DNA of 64,000 bases from Terracoccus sp. 273MFTsu3.1. Its GTDB lineage: Bacteria > Actinomycetota > Actinomycetes > Actinomycetales > Dermatophilaceae. The position numbers and the translations under genes are program-made. Shown here one piece after another: positions 1-7,955 of the stretch (the first letter of the stretch is position 1; each line of letters begins with the position of its first letter). The notes below the pieces were generated by a model. The model had not been told where the DNA came from and did no database searches. It worked only from the letters and a program-made list of their open reading frames with translations. The stretch is from the NCBI RefSeq assembly GCF_000383675.1, contig NZ_KB911820.1, forward strand, positions 372,001 to 436,000, written 5' to 3'.

Positions 1-867
1 GAAGCCGCACACGGCGTACTCCGGGTAGATGAACCCGGCGTCGTTGACGACCTTGACCGCGGCCATCCGGACGTTCGGTGCGACACCGACGATGCCGACG
101 CCGTTGCGCGCGGCGGCGATCGTGCCGGCCACGTGGGTGCCGTGGTCGCTCGTCGTCGGGTACCAGCCGGTGGCCGAGAGGTCGGGGCGGCCGGCGTCGG
201 TGCAGTTGACGGAGTCGGCGACGTCGATGTTGGCGGCGAGGTCGGGGTGGTCGGGGTCGATGCCGCTGTCGAGCACGCCGACGAGCACGTTGCGGGAGCC
301 GTCGGTGATCGCGTGGGCCTGGTCGGCCTTGATCATCTTGAGGTCCCACTGCTCGCCCTCGCGAGGGTCGCTGGCGGCGGCCGGCGACGCGTCGGACTCG
401 AGGTCGCCGTTGTCCGCCTTCTTCGCGCCCTGCTTGTAGCCGGACGCGCCGCGGCCCCAGGATGCCCCCGCGACCTCGGGCGTGCCCTCGGACACGGCGA
501 CGGTGCGGGTCGCGCCGACGGACTCGACGGCGTTGCCGCCCGCCCGCACGACATCGGCCCGGAAGGTGGAGACCTTCGAGTGCGCGATGACGACGCCGAT
601 CTGCGGCCACGACTGGACGACGACGCCACCCGCGGCCCGGACCGCGGTCTCGACGAGACGCGTCTGGCCGGGGTTGGCGATGCGGGCGTTGACGACGTAG
701 CTCATGAGCTGGCCGTCCGGGGTGTTGATCGTGACCGGCGTCGAGACCGGCTCGGCGGTGGTCGCGTCGGTCGAGGCGACGGCGACGCCACCGATCGCGG
801 CGGTCGAGGCGAGGGCGAGAGACGCGACGGCGACGATGCCGCGTCTGGTCAGGCTGGGGTGGCGCAT
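1..867 (-). CDS. Secreted S8 subtilisin-like serine protease, 5' part
   Basis: The 289 visible residues open with an N-terminal signal peptide (two Arg near residue 8, then a hydrophobic stretch to about residue 32). They continue with a probable propeptide and enter the S8 catalytic domain. The catalytic Asp sits in DSGID (residues 200-204) and the catalytic His in HGTHVAGT (residues 242-249). The Ser box lies beyond the left edge, so the protein is cut by the window. The ATG at 867 is preceded by GGGAG about 8 nt upstream. Expected role is extracellular proteolysis; substrate unknown. Family assignment is firm from the Asp and His boxes. Confidence 0.93.
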   Translation of the reverse strand, partial: MRHPSLTRRGIVAVASLALASTAAIGGVAVASTDATTAEPVSTPVTINTPDGQLMSYVVNARIANPGQTRLVETAVRAAGGVVVQSWPQIGVVIAHSKVSTFRADVVRAGGNAVESVGATRTVAVSEGTPEVAGASWGRGASGYKQGAKKADNGDLESDASPAAASDPREGEQWDLKMIKADQAHAITDGSRNVLVGVLDSGIDPDHPDLAANIDVADSVNCTDAGRPDLSATGWYPTTSDHGTHVAGTIAAARNGVGIVGVAPNVRMAAVKVVNDAGFIYPEYAVCGF

Positions 868-1029
868 GTGTGAGCTCCCGTGGTGTGAGGAACAAGTGGC
901 AGCGCCCTGGATCGGGCGCGTCCCCACATCATTGGGGGCTACCGGTGAGTCCGCTCGTCGAGATGCGTCACGGTTGGCGGGCAGTCGGCTGACGGCTCGC
1001 ACCACGAGGCCACGGGTCGTGTCGGGCCC

Positions 1030-1812
1030 TCAGTCCGCCTCGACCGGTCGGGTGAGCGGGGCGAGGGCGATGAGGAGCACGAGCGCGGCGAGCGGGACCA
1101 GACCCCAGGGCAGCAGCATGATCCCGATGGAGACGGCCGCGAGGGCGAGCGAGCCGACGGGCAGGAGCCCCTCGACGGTGAGGGCCACGAGCACCGTCGC
1201 GAGGGCCACGGCCGTCAGGACGCCGCCGCCAAAGGAGAGTGCGGCCGGCGCCGTGTGGCCGATGAGACCCGTGACCTGACCGACCCAGACGGCGGCCGTC
1301 GCGCCGGCCCCGAACGCCGCTAGCAGCGCCGTCGGGACCGCGAGCGGGAGGTGGCGCAGGCGGGCTCCAAGACCGACGGCGAGCCACGCGAAGCTCGCGA
1401 CCGACAGGACGAGGAGCACGCCCGCGGCCACCGACAGGGCGCCCTGGTCGCGGGCGGCGGCGACCCCGCCGAGCCCACCGAGACCGCGGAGCCCGTCGAG
1501 GGAGTCGAGGCCGTCGACCCAGTCGACGATGCCGTGGGTGAAGAGCAGGAGCGGTGCGAGCAGCGCCAGCAGCGGCACGCGGTCCGTCGCCTCCCGCGTG
1601 CCCGGCAGGGTGGACGTACGCGTGGACACCCTCTCGGTTGCCGGCGCGGTCACGCGGACGGCCGGGACGGCGACGGCGGGCGATGTCGTGGACGCGGCGG
1701 ACGCGGGAGGGGTGCGGTGCGTCCTCGGTGGCGTGACGGCATACGCGGCCGGTGCGGTCTGGGCTCTCGGGGAGCCGGCGGCGCGGGCCGGGGAGAGCGT
1801 GCTCGTCGTCAT
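1030..1812 (-). CDS. Polytopic membrane protein of unknown function
   Basis: A protein of about 260 residues. The first 95 or so are an Ala/Thr/Pro-rich cytoplasmic tail. Five or so hydrophobic segments follow, separated by short Arg-containing loops, and the protein ends shortly after the last segment. I recognise no family. The start at 1812 is chosen because GGAGG lies just upstream, although the spacing is very short, so a nearby alternative start is possible. It is divergent from the Trp/Pro-rich gene at 2015; the 200 bp between them is relatively T-rich and probably carries both promoters. Confidence 0.7.
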   Translation of the reverse strand: MTTSTLSPARAAGSPRAQTAPAAYAVTPPRTHRTPPASAASTTSPAVAVPAVRVTAPATERVSTRTSTLPGTREATDRVPLLALLAPLLLFTHGIVDWVDGLDSLDGLRGLGGLGGVAAARDQGALSVAAGVLLVLSVASFAWLAVGLGARLRHLPLAVPTALLAAFGAGATAAVWVGQVTGLIGHTAPAALSFGGGVLTAVALATVLVALTVEGLLPVGSLALAAVSIGIMLLPWGLVPLAALVLLIALAPLTRPVEAD

Positions 1813-2014
1813 GCCTCCAGCGTGGCGGTCCGTGGTGGCGGTGCCCATCGGGGTCGACCCCGAGCCGCCCCCGAGCGGTCCCTGAGAGCGGTCGGGCGGA
1901 CGCGGGCGCCTTTTTGTCCATTTCGGAGACTTTGACCCTCTTTGGGTCGTACCGTGCGCTTGTGGGGTCGAGGTCAGGGTCGACCCCGTCGAGGCTCTGG
2001 TCAAAGGGGTAGAC

Positions 2015-2395
2015 ATGTCGGTGCGCTTCAATGCTCCTCCGGGATGGCCGGTTCCGTCGTCGTCGTGGGCTCCCGGTGACGACTGGATGCCGGACCCCAG
2101 CTGGCCGACGCCGCCGCGCGGCTGGACCTTCTGGGTCGTCGAGCAGCGAGCCGCGGGCGAGGCCGGCACGCCCCGCTTCGGCTCGCCGCCCCGCACGACG
2201 GCCGCCACCTCCGTCGCCTACGGCACCGACCGCGGGAGCTGGCTCGCCGGACTGCGCGCCCGCGCCTCGTCCGACGCCCTCGAGGTGGCGACCTCGTCCG
2301 GCCCCACGGTCGAGCCGGCCGCGACGCGTGCCGTCCCCGAGAGCTCGTGGGAGATCGACGGCCTGCTGACCTCTGCGGGCCGGCTGGACCTCTGA
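2015..2395 (+). CDS. Trp/Pro-rich N-terminal domain protein, first half of a split paralogue
   Basis: A 126-residue protein starting with a tandem aromatic/proline module: PPGWP near residue 8, then W-x-P-D-P-x-W-P and a closing W-T-F-W. The same module opens the single-chain paralogue at 3705, where it continues into a large C-terminal domain. Here the frame stops with TGA at 2393-2395, and the remainder is encoded in the +1 frame by the next gene from a GTG one base later. AAAGGGG about 6 nt upstream supports the ATG. Function unknown. Trp/Pro modules of this kind are recurrent N-terminal segments in actinobacterial proteins and may mediate protein contacts. It may be a functional two-subunit version or a frameshifted gene. 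Confidence 0.75.
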   Translation: MSVRFNAPPGWPVPSSSWAPGDDWMPDPSWPTPPRGWTFWVVEQRAAGEAGTPRFGSPPRTTAATSVAYGTDRGSWLAGLRARASSDALEVATSSGPTVEPAATRAVPESSWEIDGLLTSAGRLDL

Positions 2396-2396
2396 G

Positions 2397-3497
2397 GTGG
2401 ACCTGCTGCTCAGGGTCGCACCGGAGGTGCGGCTCAGCTCCTCGACGTCCGGACTCCGCGCCCTCCTCGACGACGCGGCGGGCCCGCGCGTCGGCACCGG
2501 CGTCGGCGCCCGCGCCGACGTCTCGTCCGTCGCCGATCGCGGCTCCGGCGAGACGCTGACTCTCGCCGAGCTCGAGGTGCGGTCGCTGCAGGCCCAGGAG
2601 ACCGGTGACCTCAATGCGCTGCGCTCCATCGAGGAGGCGCTCGTCGCCCTGCACCACGAGAACCACCCGCCCCGTCGGCGCCCCGAGCCGCCCGAGACGG
2701 CCGCGCTGTCGCCCAGAGAGCGAAGCCTGCTCGAGCGCAAGGCCTTCAACGCCGCGCTGCCGCAGGTGTCGGTCTTCAAGCGCGCTGCCCGCGCCAAGGC
2801 CAAGGCGATCGCGGAGACCGAGGCGGACGGCTTCAGCCGCACCCTCGACGTCGCGCACGCCGTCGTCGCCCAGCACCGCGCCGCCGCCCTCGACGACCAG
2901 TGGAACGACCTGGCCGGGCACGACCGCTGCGCCGTCATCGCCGAGCTCGACGCCGACTTCGCCGCGGCGACGTGCGGCTGCACGTGCGTCGACGCCGGGT
3001 GGGACGCCGAGACCTCGCGCGGCTACGTCACGATCGTGGCCCGCTACCCGTCGCTCGACATCGTCGCCGAGCGCGGCCCCGGCGTCTCGTCGAGCGGACG
3101 TCGGATGCTGCGGCGCCGCACCCGCTCCGAGCGCAACGCGCTCTACCTCGGCGGCCTCGCGTCGTTCGCCCTGGCCGCCGCCCGCCGCGCGATCAGCATC
3201 GCCGTCGCGGCCGACGACATCCACCTCGTCATCGTGCGACCGACCGAGACCGGCGAGGGACTCGAGCCGATCTACGTCGGCAGCCTGAGCCGCGAGGCGG
3301 TGACGCTGCGCCCCGCGCTAGCGGACCCGTTGCCGCTGCTGCTCGGGTCGGCGGTGCGACCGATGCAGTTCGACGGACCGGCGCACGACCTCACGGCCGT
3401 GGCCCCCGACACCGACGTCATGGAGATCGTGCGGGTGTGCGTCGACGCGCTGGGCGACGAGGCGCTCGACGGGCTGCTCGAGACCGGTCACGCCTGA
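2397..3497 (+). CDS. Unknown protein, C-terminal half paralogous to the 3705-5549 product
   Basis: A 366-residue product whose last 270 or so residues align by eye with the C-terminal half of the downstream paralogue. Shared landmarks in order are a D-A-G followed by a TERAY/TSRGYVT-type strand, ERNALY/ERNGVY, AADD/ATDD with V-R-P-T, EPIYVGSL/EPVYVGRL and ADPLPL. The putative start GTG at 2397 lies one base after the TGA of the preceding gene, which suggests translational re-initiation or a frameshift. A short Cys cluster (CGCTC) near residue 200 is not conserved in the paralogue. I do not recognise the domain. No signal peptide or membrane segment is visible, so it is probably cytoplasmic. 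Confidence 0.75.
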   Translation: MDLLLRVAPEVRLSSSTSGLRALLDDAAGPRVGTGVGARADVSSVADRGSGETLTLAELEVRSLQAQETGDLNALRSIEEALVALHHENHPPRRRPEPPETAALSPRERSLLERKAFNAALPQVSVFKRAARAKAKAIAETEADGFSRTLDVAHAVVAQHRAAALDDQWNDLAGHDRCAVIAELDADFAAATCGCTCVDAGWDAETSRGYVTIVARYPSLDIVAERGPGVSSSGRRMLRRRTRSERNALYLGGLASFALAAARRAISIAVAADDIHLVIVRPTETGEGLEPIYVGSLSREAVTLRPALADPLPLLLGSAVRPMQFDGPAHDLTAVAPDTDVMEIVRVCVDALGDEALDGLLETGHA

Positions 3498-3704
3498 CCC
3501 GCGGACTCTGGCCTCTCGACGGTGCGAGGTGGCTGAGCGGGGCGGAAGACGGGCATGGCGCGAGCCGTCCACGGCGTGGGCTCCGGCGCTACGCTGCGAC
3601 GACGGGTGCGCGGACATCTGGACCATCCCTCCACCGCGGGCCCGTCGATGCGCGATGATGCCCGGCGGGGAGGGCCATGAGGGGTGGCCGAGGGGGGCCG
3701 TGCT

Positions 3705-5549
3705 GTGACCGTGTGTTTCAACCCGCCGCCGGGGTGGCCGACGCCGCCTGCGACGTGGCTGCCGCCTGACGAGTGGCTGCCCGACCCCGAGTGGCCCGAG
3801 CCGCCGAGCGACTGGACCTTCTGGTCGGTGACCGCGTCGCAGCCCCGGGCCGGGTCCCGGCGTGCCGGGCGCGGGCATCTGGGCAGGGTGTCCTTCCCCG
3901 TCGCGACCGTGGCCGCACAGTCGACGGTGTCGCTCGCCGCCCTCTTCCCCGAGCGGGGTCGCCAGACCGCGGCGTCGGCATACGGCAGCTCGACCGGTGC
4001 GACCGCCGCACCGGCGACCAAGGCAGGCCGCGAGTACTACGAACCGCGCGGCTGGGGCGGCAGCTCGACTGTCGGCGCCGGTGCGTCCGCCGCCGGGTCG
4101 GTCCTCAACGGCTCTGCCCCAACGGCGCCCGGGCACCTTCTCGTGCAGACGGATCCGGTGATCGCCGACGCCGACACCGTGCGGGGTCCCGACGACGTGG
4201 CCGAAGATGCCGAGGAGGCCGGGGAGGCCGAGGAGGCCGAGATGACGCCGGGCATCCGGCTCTCACCGATCCTGCGGCTCGTCGCACACCCCTCCGGGCT
4301 ACGCGTGCAGTTCCGGGTCGGAGGTCCGGTGGCCGCGGCGCTCGCCGAGGTCATGACGCCCGCCATCGAGGCGGCCACGCCCGGTCTCATCCCGACCGGG
4401 GGAGCGTCGTCGGGGCGCGCGGCCTCGGGCGGTCCCGACCGCGGGGGAAGCGGAAGGCGGCAGGGGCGGCAGGGCCGGCTGCGCCTGCTGAGGCGCGGCC
4501 GCCACGAGGCGAGCGACCTGCCGGCCGACACGTCCGCGGGTCGACGGGTCGGCGACCGCCCGGTGGCGCTCTCCGTCCGCGAGCTCGCGGGCCGGGCCCT
4601 CACGGCCCGTCGCGAGTCCGACCGAGAGGAGGCGCTCGCGGTCGACCGCGACCTGTGCTCCTTCCACCGTCAGCCGTTCAGCGCGATCCGGCCGCCGGTC
4701 GTGACGCCGCTCGAGCCCCTGACCGCGTCCGAGGTGGCCGCCGTCCGGCAGCAGGTTCTCGCCGCGGCCGGGGCGACGGCCAAGGGCCTCTCGCGCTCCG
4801 CGAGCACGGAGCTCAAGGCGCACGCCACGGAGCAGGCGGCTGCCTTCGTCAGCGCGAGCAACGTCGCACGTCGGGTCCTCGCCGATCGACGGGCGGCGCT
4901 CGCGTCGGGCGCGTGGCAGCTCCTCGAGTCCCACGACCCGGCGGCCGTCGTGGCCGTCGTCGACGAGGCCCTGCGCCTGTCGGGCAGCGACGTCACGTGC
5001 CTCGACGCCGGCACCGACCCCGTGACGGAACGCGCCTACGTCACCGTCCTCGTGCGCTTCGCGACCATCGGCATCGTCGCCGAGGAGGGCCGCGAGGCCG
5101 CCCCGTCGGGCCGCACGTCGTGGCGAGCGCGGACGGCCTGGGAGCGCAACGGGGTGTATGCCGCCGGGCTGGCCGCCGTCGTCCTCGCCGCCGCCAAGCA
5201 CGTCGACAGCATCGCGCCGGCGACCGACGACGTGAACGTCGTCGTCGTGCGCCCGACCCGCAACGGCCGCGGCGTCGAGCCGGTCTACGTCGGGCGGCTC
5301 GACCGGGAGGACGTGTCGCTGCGCCATCCCGAGGCCGACCCGCTGCCGCTCGTCATCGGCTCGGCGGTGCCGCACGGCATCCGCATCCACGGTCCGGAGC
5401 GCGAGGTCACCGCGCTCGAGCACGCGGTCGACGTCGACGGGGCCCTGCGCGAGATCGTCGACGCGTGTCGGGCGGCGGACGCGCGGGCCGCTCGGCTCCG
5501 CGAGGCCGCCGGAGCCCGACCCGGTGGGTCCGTCCCTCCCGCGGGCTAG
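3705..5549 (+). CDS. Trp/Pro-rich protein with unknown C-terminal domain (single-chain paralogue)
   Basis: About 614 residues. Residues 1-40 hold the PPGWPTPP / W-x-P-P-x-x-W module. A low-complexity acidic and Ala-rich linker follows, then a C-terminal domain of about 300 residues matching the product of 2397-3497. A GTG start at 3705 is preferred over the upstream GTG at 3684. It follows a GAGGGGGG purine run at the right distance, and it gives a start (VTVCFN) like that of the tandem copy (MSVRFN). The pair is a local duplication that has diverged. Function is unknown; absence of export signals suggests a cytoplasmic role. Its TAG stop overlaps the TAG stop of the convergent gene within a CTAG palindrome. 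Confidence 0.8.
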   Translation: MTVCFNPPPGWPTPPATWLPPDEWLPDPEWPEPPSDWTFWSVTASQPRAGSRRAGRGHLGRVSFPVATVAAQSTVSLAALFPERGRQTAASAYGSSTGATAAPATKAGREYYEPRGWGGSSTVGAGASAAGSVLNGSAPTAPGHLLVQTDPVIADADTVRGPDDVAEDAEEAGEAEEAEMTPGIRLSPILRLVAHPSGLRVQFRVGGPVAAALAEVMTPAIEAATPGLIPTGGASSGRAASGGPDRGGSGRRQGRQGRLRLLRRGRHEASDLPADTSAGRRVGDRPVALSVRELAGRALTARRESDREEALAVDRDLCSFHRQPFSAIRPPVVTPLEPLTASEVAAVRQQVLAAAGATAKGLSRSASTELKAHATEQAAAFVSASNVARRVLADRRAALASGAWQLLESHDPAAVVAVVDEALRLSGSDVTCLDAGTDPVTERAYVTVLVRFATIGIVAEEGREAAPSGRTSWRARTAWERNGVYAAGLAAVVLAAAKHVDSIAPATDDVNVVVVRPTRNGRGVEPVYVGRLDREDVSLRHPEADPLPLVIGSAVPHGIRIHGPEREVTALEHAVDVDGALREIVDACRAADARAARLREAAGARPGGSVPPAG

Positions 5550-5965
5550 AGATCCTTCGCCGGGGATCCGTCGGGCTGGAGGTCGCGCCGGACGAGGCGC
5601 CGCAGCGCGAGGGCCGCGACCGGCCGGTACCCGACGACCGCGAACGCCGGCCCGTCGATGACGAGCTCGGTCGTGCAGCCGCCCGGCGCGGGCCGCACGA
5701 CGTGGTCGAGGGTGGCGTGCACGGGGCCGAGGCGCACGTGCCAGCTCCACTCCATCGCCTCGGCGTCGACGGCCAGCACCTCGAACGGGACGCGGACCCC
5801 GAGCGGGCCGACGACGAGCCCGTTGAGCCCGGCGGCGATGCGAGTGGTGGGCGCGATGACCTCCTGGATCTGCGGGGACCACGTCGACCAGAGGTCGAGG
5901 TGCTCGTAGCGCGCCCAGGCGACGGCAGGGTCGGCGCCGCCGCTGGCCGTGATCGTCGCGCGCAT
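5546..5965 (-). CDS. SRPBCC (START/polyketide-cyclase-like) family protein
   Basis: 139 residues with the usual helix-grip order: an N-terminal strand, W-x-x-Y-E with an L-W-S-T-W-S-P-Q turn, a central strand set and a C-terminal amphipathic helix (AALALRRLVRRDL). Proteins of this family bind hydrophobic ligands or act as small cyclases; no ligand can be named here. It is the second gene of a probable two-gene unit with the cupin (34 bp gap). The start at 5965 has only a weak GAGAG ribosome site. Its stop overlaps the stop of the convergent gene. Confidence 0.8.
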   Translation of the reverse strand: MRATITASGGADPAVAWARYEHLDLWSTWSPQIQEVIAPTTRIAAGLNGLVVGPLGVRVPFEVLAVDAEAMEWSWHVRLGPVHATLDHVVRPAPGGCTTELVIDGPAFAVVGYRPVAALALRRLVRRDLQPDGSPAKDL

Positions 5966-5998
5966 CGCTCAGCTCTCTCGTCGGTCAGGCATGGTCGC

Positions 5999-6445
5999 TC
6001 AGGTGCCGTCCGGTGCTGTCGGGTCTTGAACGGATGCCGGAGCGGGGGCCGGCCCGTCGACGTTGACCGTCGGCGTGCCCGAACCGCAGCGCACGATGAC
6101 GGCCCGCGACGTGCCGTCGCCCGGGTTGGACTCGCGGTGCACGGCACCGGCCGGCACGCGGAGGAAGTCGCCGGGGCCGGCCTCGACGACGACCTCGCCG
6201 CCCGGGCCGGACTCGAGTCGCATCCGGCCCGAGACGACGTAGAGGGTCGTGTCGTGGTCGCCGTGGTGGTGCCACCCGGAGACGGCGCCCGCCTCGGTGT
6301 CGACGGTGCCCGACCACATCGACTCCGTGTGCAGGGCCACCTGCCGGCTCATCCCAGGCGTCGGGTCGGCCGGGCTGAGGGCGTCACCGGCCACGCGGCT
6401 GCACGGCTCGGCGGCGGCGGTCGGCAGGTCGGTGTGCTCGGTCAT
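5999..6445 (-). CDS. Small single-domain cupin protein
   Basis: 148 residues from the ATG at 6445, which has GGGGG upstream. The cupin core is visible: a G-W-H-H-H-G-D-H-D-T motif supplies the metal-binding His residues, followed by SGRMRLE. The second motif is G-D-F-L-R-V-P-A-G-A-V-H-R-E-S-N-P. Cupins of this size bind a metal and a small ligand or act as sugar/oxylipin-type enzymes; substrate unknown. Probably co-transcribed with the SRPBCC gene just downstream. Longer in-frame starts exist upstream, but they would run into the promoter region of the divergent oxidoreductase. Confidence 0.85.
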   Translation of the reverse strand: MTEHTDLPTAAAEPCSRVAGDALSPADPTPGMSRQVALHTESMWSGTVDTEAGAVSGWHHHGDHDTTLYVVSGRMRLESGPGGEVVVEAGPGDFLRVPAGAVHRESNPGDGTSRAVIVRCGSGTPTVNVDGPAPAPASVQDPTAPDGT

Positions 6446-6542
6446 GCCCCCATCAAACCCCCACGGCTCTAGCCTTGTCGTGTCCGTGATCGTGTCCTGG
6501 TCCATGTCGGTGGTCGGGTCCGTCGGCGAGGTGAGGTGAGCT

Positions 6543-7907
6543 GTGGCAGCCGGTCGCTCGGGTCGGGTCGTCGTCGTCGGCGGCAGCATGGCCGGACTGC
6601 TCGCGGCGCGGGCGCTCGCCGACCACGCCGAGTCGGTCGTCGTGCTCGAGCGCGAGCACCTTCCCGAGACCGTCGGGCCGCGAGGCCGCGTGCCGCAGGG
6701 GCGGCACCTGCACCTGCTCCTGTCGGCGGGCCTCGACCTGCTCAGCGACTGGTTCCCCGGCATCGAGGAGGAGCTCGAGGGCCACGGGGCCGTGCGCGTC
6801 GACGGCACGGGCGCGTGGGTGCACCAGGGTGGCGCCTACCGTGCTCGCGGCGACTGGGGTCGTCCCGCCATCTCGCAGACGCGCCCCCTGCTCGAGCACG
6901 TCGTCCGCGCACGCGTCGCGGCGCTGCCCGGCGTCACCGTCGAGGACGGCGTGACCGTCGAGGGCGTGGTCCGGTCCGGGCGTCGCGTGACGGGTGTCGT
7001 CGTGGACGGTCAGGAACGGCCGGCCGACCTCGTCGTCGACTGCTCCGGGCGCAGCTCGCGCCTGGCGCACGACCTCGCGGAGTCGCACGTGCTCGACCCA
7101 CCCGTCACCCGCGTCGGGATCGACATCGGCTACACGTCCTTCATGATGCGACGGTCGCCGCAGGACTTCGAGGGTCACTTCGTCGTGTGCATCGAGAACC
7201 CGGGCTCGTTCCGGGCCGGCGCCGTGCTGCCCGTCGAGGGCGAACGGTGGCAGGTGACGCTCGCCGGCGTCCACGGAGACGCACCGCCGGCGGACGACGA
7301 GGGCATCGCGGCGTTCGCGAGGACCCTCCCCTCCCCGGCGGTGGGCCAGCTCATCGCCCGGTGCGAGCGGCTCTCGGACGTCTCGACCTACCGCTTCCCG
7401 TCGAGCCAGCGACGGCACTACGAGAAGGTCCGCGACCTGCTCCCGGGGCTCGTCATGCTCGGGGACGCCTCGAGCAGCTTCGACCCGATCTACGGGCAGG
7501 GCATGACGTCATCGGCGCTCCAGGCAGCGGCGCTGGGCGAGGTTGCGTCGCGGGTGGGCGTCGGTTCGGACGACCTGCCGAAACGATTCCACCGCAAGGC
7601 ATCCCGGATCATCGAGTCCCCGTGGCGCATCGCGGTCGGCGGCGACTTCGGCCACCCCGCAACCGAGGGTCCGCGGCCGCTCGGCACCGCCGAGGTCAAC
7701 GGCTACCTCCAGCGCGTCATCCGCGCCTCGCACGTGTCGGTGCCTGTCGCGCGGTCGTTCGACCGGGTGCTCCAGCTCGCCGATCCGCCGACGTCGCTCG
7801 TCCACCCGGCACTCGTCGTGCGGGTGCTGCGCGAGTCCCGCCGCTCGCCCGTCGCGACCGGCGCGACGATCCACCACCCTCGCATCGGGCCGGCCCAGGT
7901 CGGCTGA
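6543..7907 (+). CDS. FAD-dependent oxidoreductase, group A monooxygenase/geranylgeranyl-reductase-like
   Basis: 454 residues. The N-terminal dinucleotide-binding fold shows V-V-V-G-G-S-M-A-G at residues 9-17 and an acidic residue at the end of strand 2 (LERE). A D-G-Q-E-R-P-A-D-L-V-V-D-C-S-G segment follows near residue 155. The second FAD motif, L-G-D-A-S-S-S-F-D-P-I-Y-G-Q-G-M, lies near residues 305-320. This order is typical of aromatic hydroxylase and prenyl-reductase-like flavoproteins. Substrate unknown. GTG start with GAGGTGAG just upstream. The GH31 gene follows after 48 bp in the same direction. Confidence 0.88.
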   Translation: MAAGRSGRVVVVGGSMAGLLAARALADHAESVVVLEREHLPETVGPRGRVPQGRHLHLLLSAGLDLLSDWFPGIEEELEGHGAVRVDGTGAWVHQGGAYRARGDWGRPAISQTRPLLEHVVRARVAALPGVTVEDGVTVEGVVRSGRRVTGVVVDGQERPADLVVDCSGRSSRLAHDLAESHVLDPPVTRVGIDIGYTSFMMRRSPQDFEGHFVVCIENPGSFRAGAVLPVEGERWQVTLAGVHGDAPPADDEGIAAFARTLPSPAVGQLIARCERLSDVSTYRFPSSQRRHYEKVRDLLPGLVMLGDASSSFDPIYGQGMTSSALQAAALGEVASRVGVGSDDLPKRFHRKASRIIESPWRIAVGGDFGHPATEGPRPLGTAEVNGYLQRVIRASHVSVPVARSFDRVLQLADPPTSLVHPALVVRVLRESRRSPVATGATIHHPRIGPAQVG

Positions 7908-7955
7908 GTCCGGGCGCGCGTCACGCGGCCGCCGCTTCTTTGACAGGGTGGACGC

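Noticed and set aside
968-2983. Long minus-strand frame crossing two genes and a promoter region
   Set aside because: Low-complexity Arg/Pro/Ser composition and overlap with better supported genes on both strands.
3773-6472. 899-codon plus-strand frame
   Set aside because: Shadow of the paralogue in another frame that continues antisense to the SRPBCC and cupin genes; Arg-rich with no motifs.
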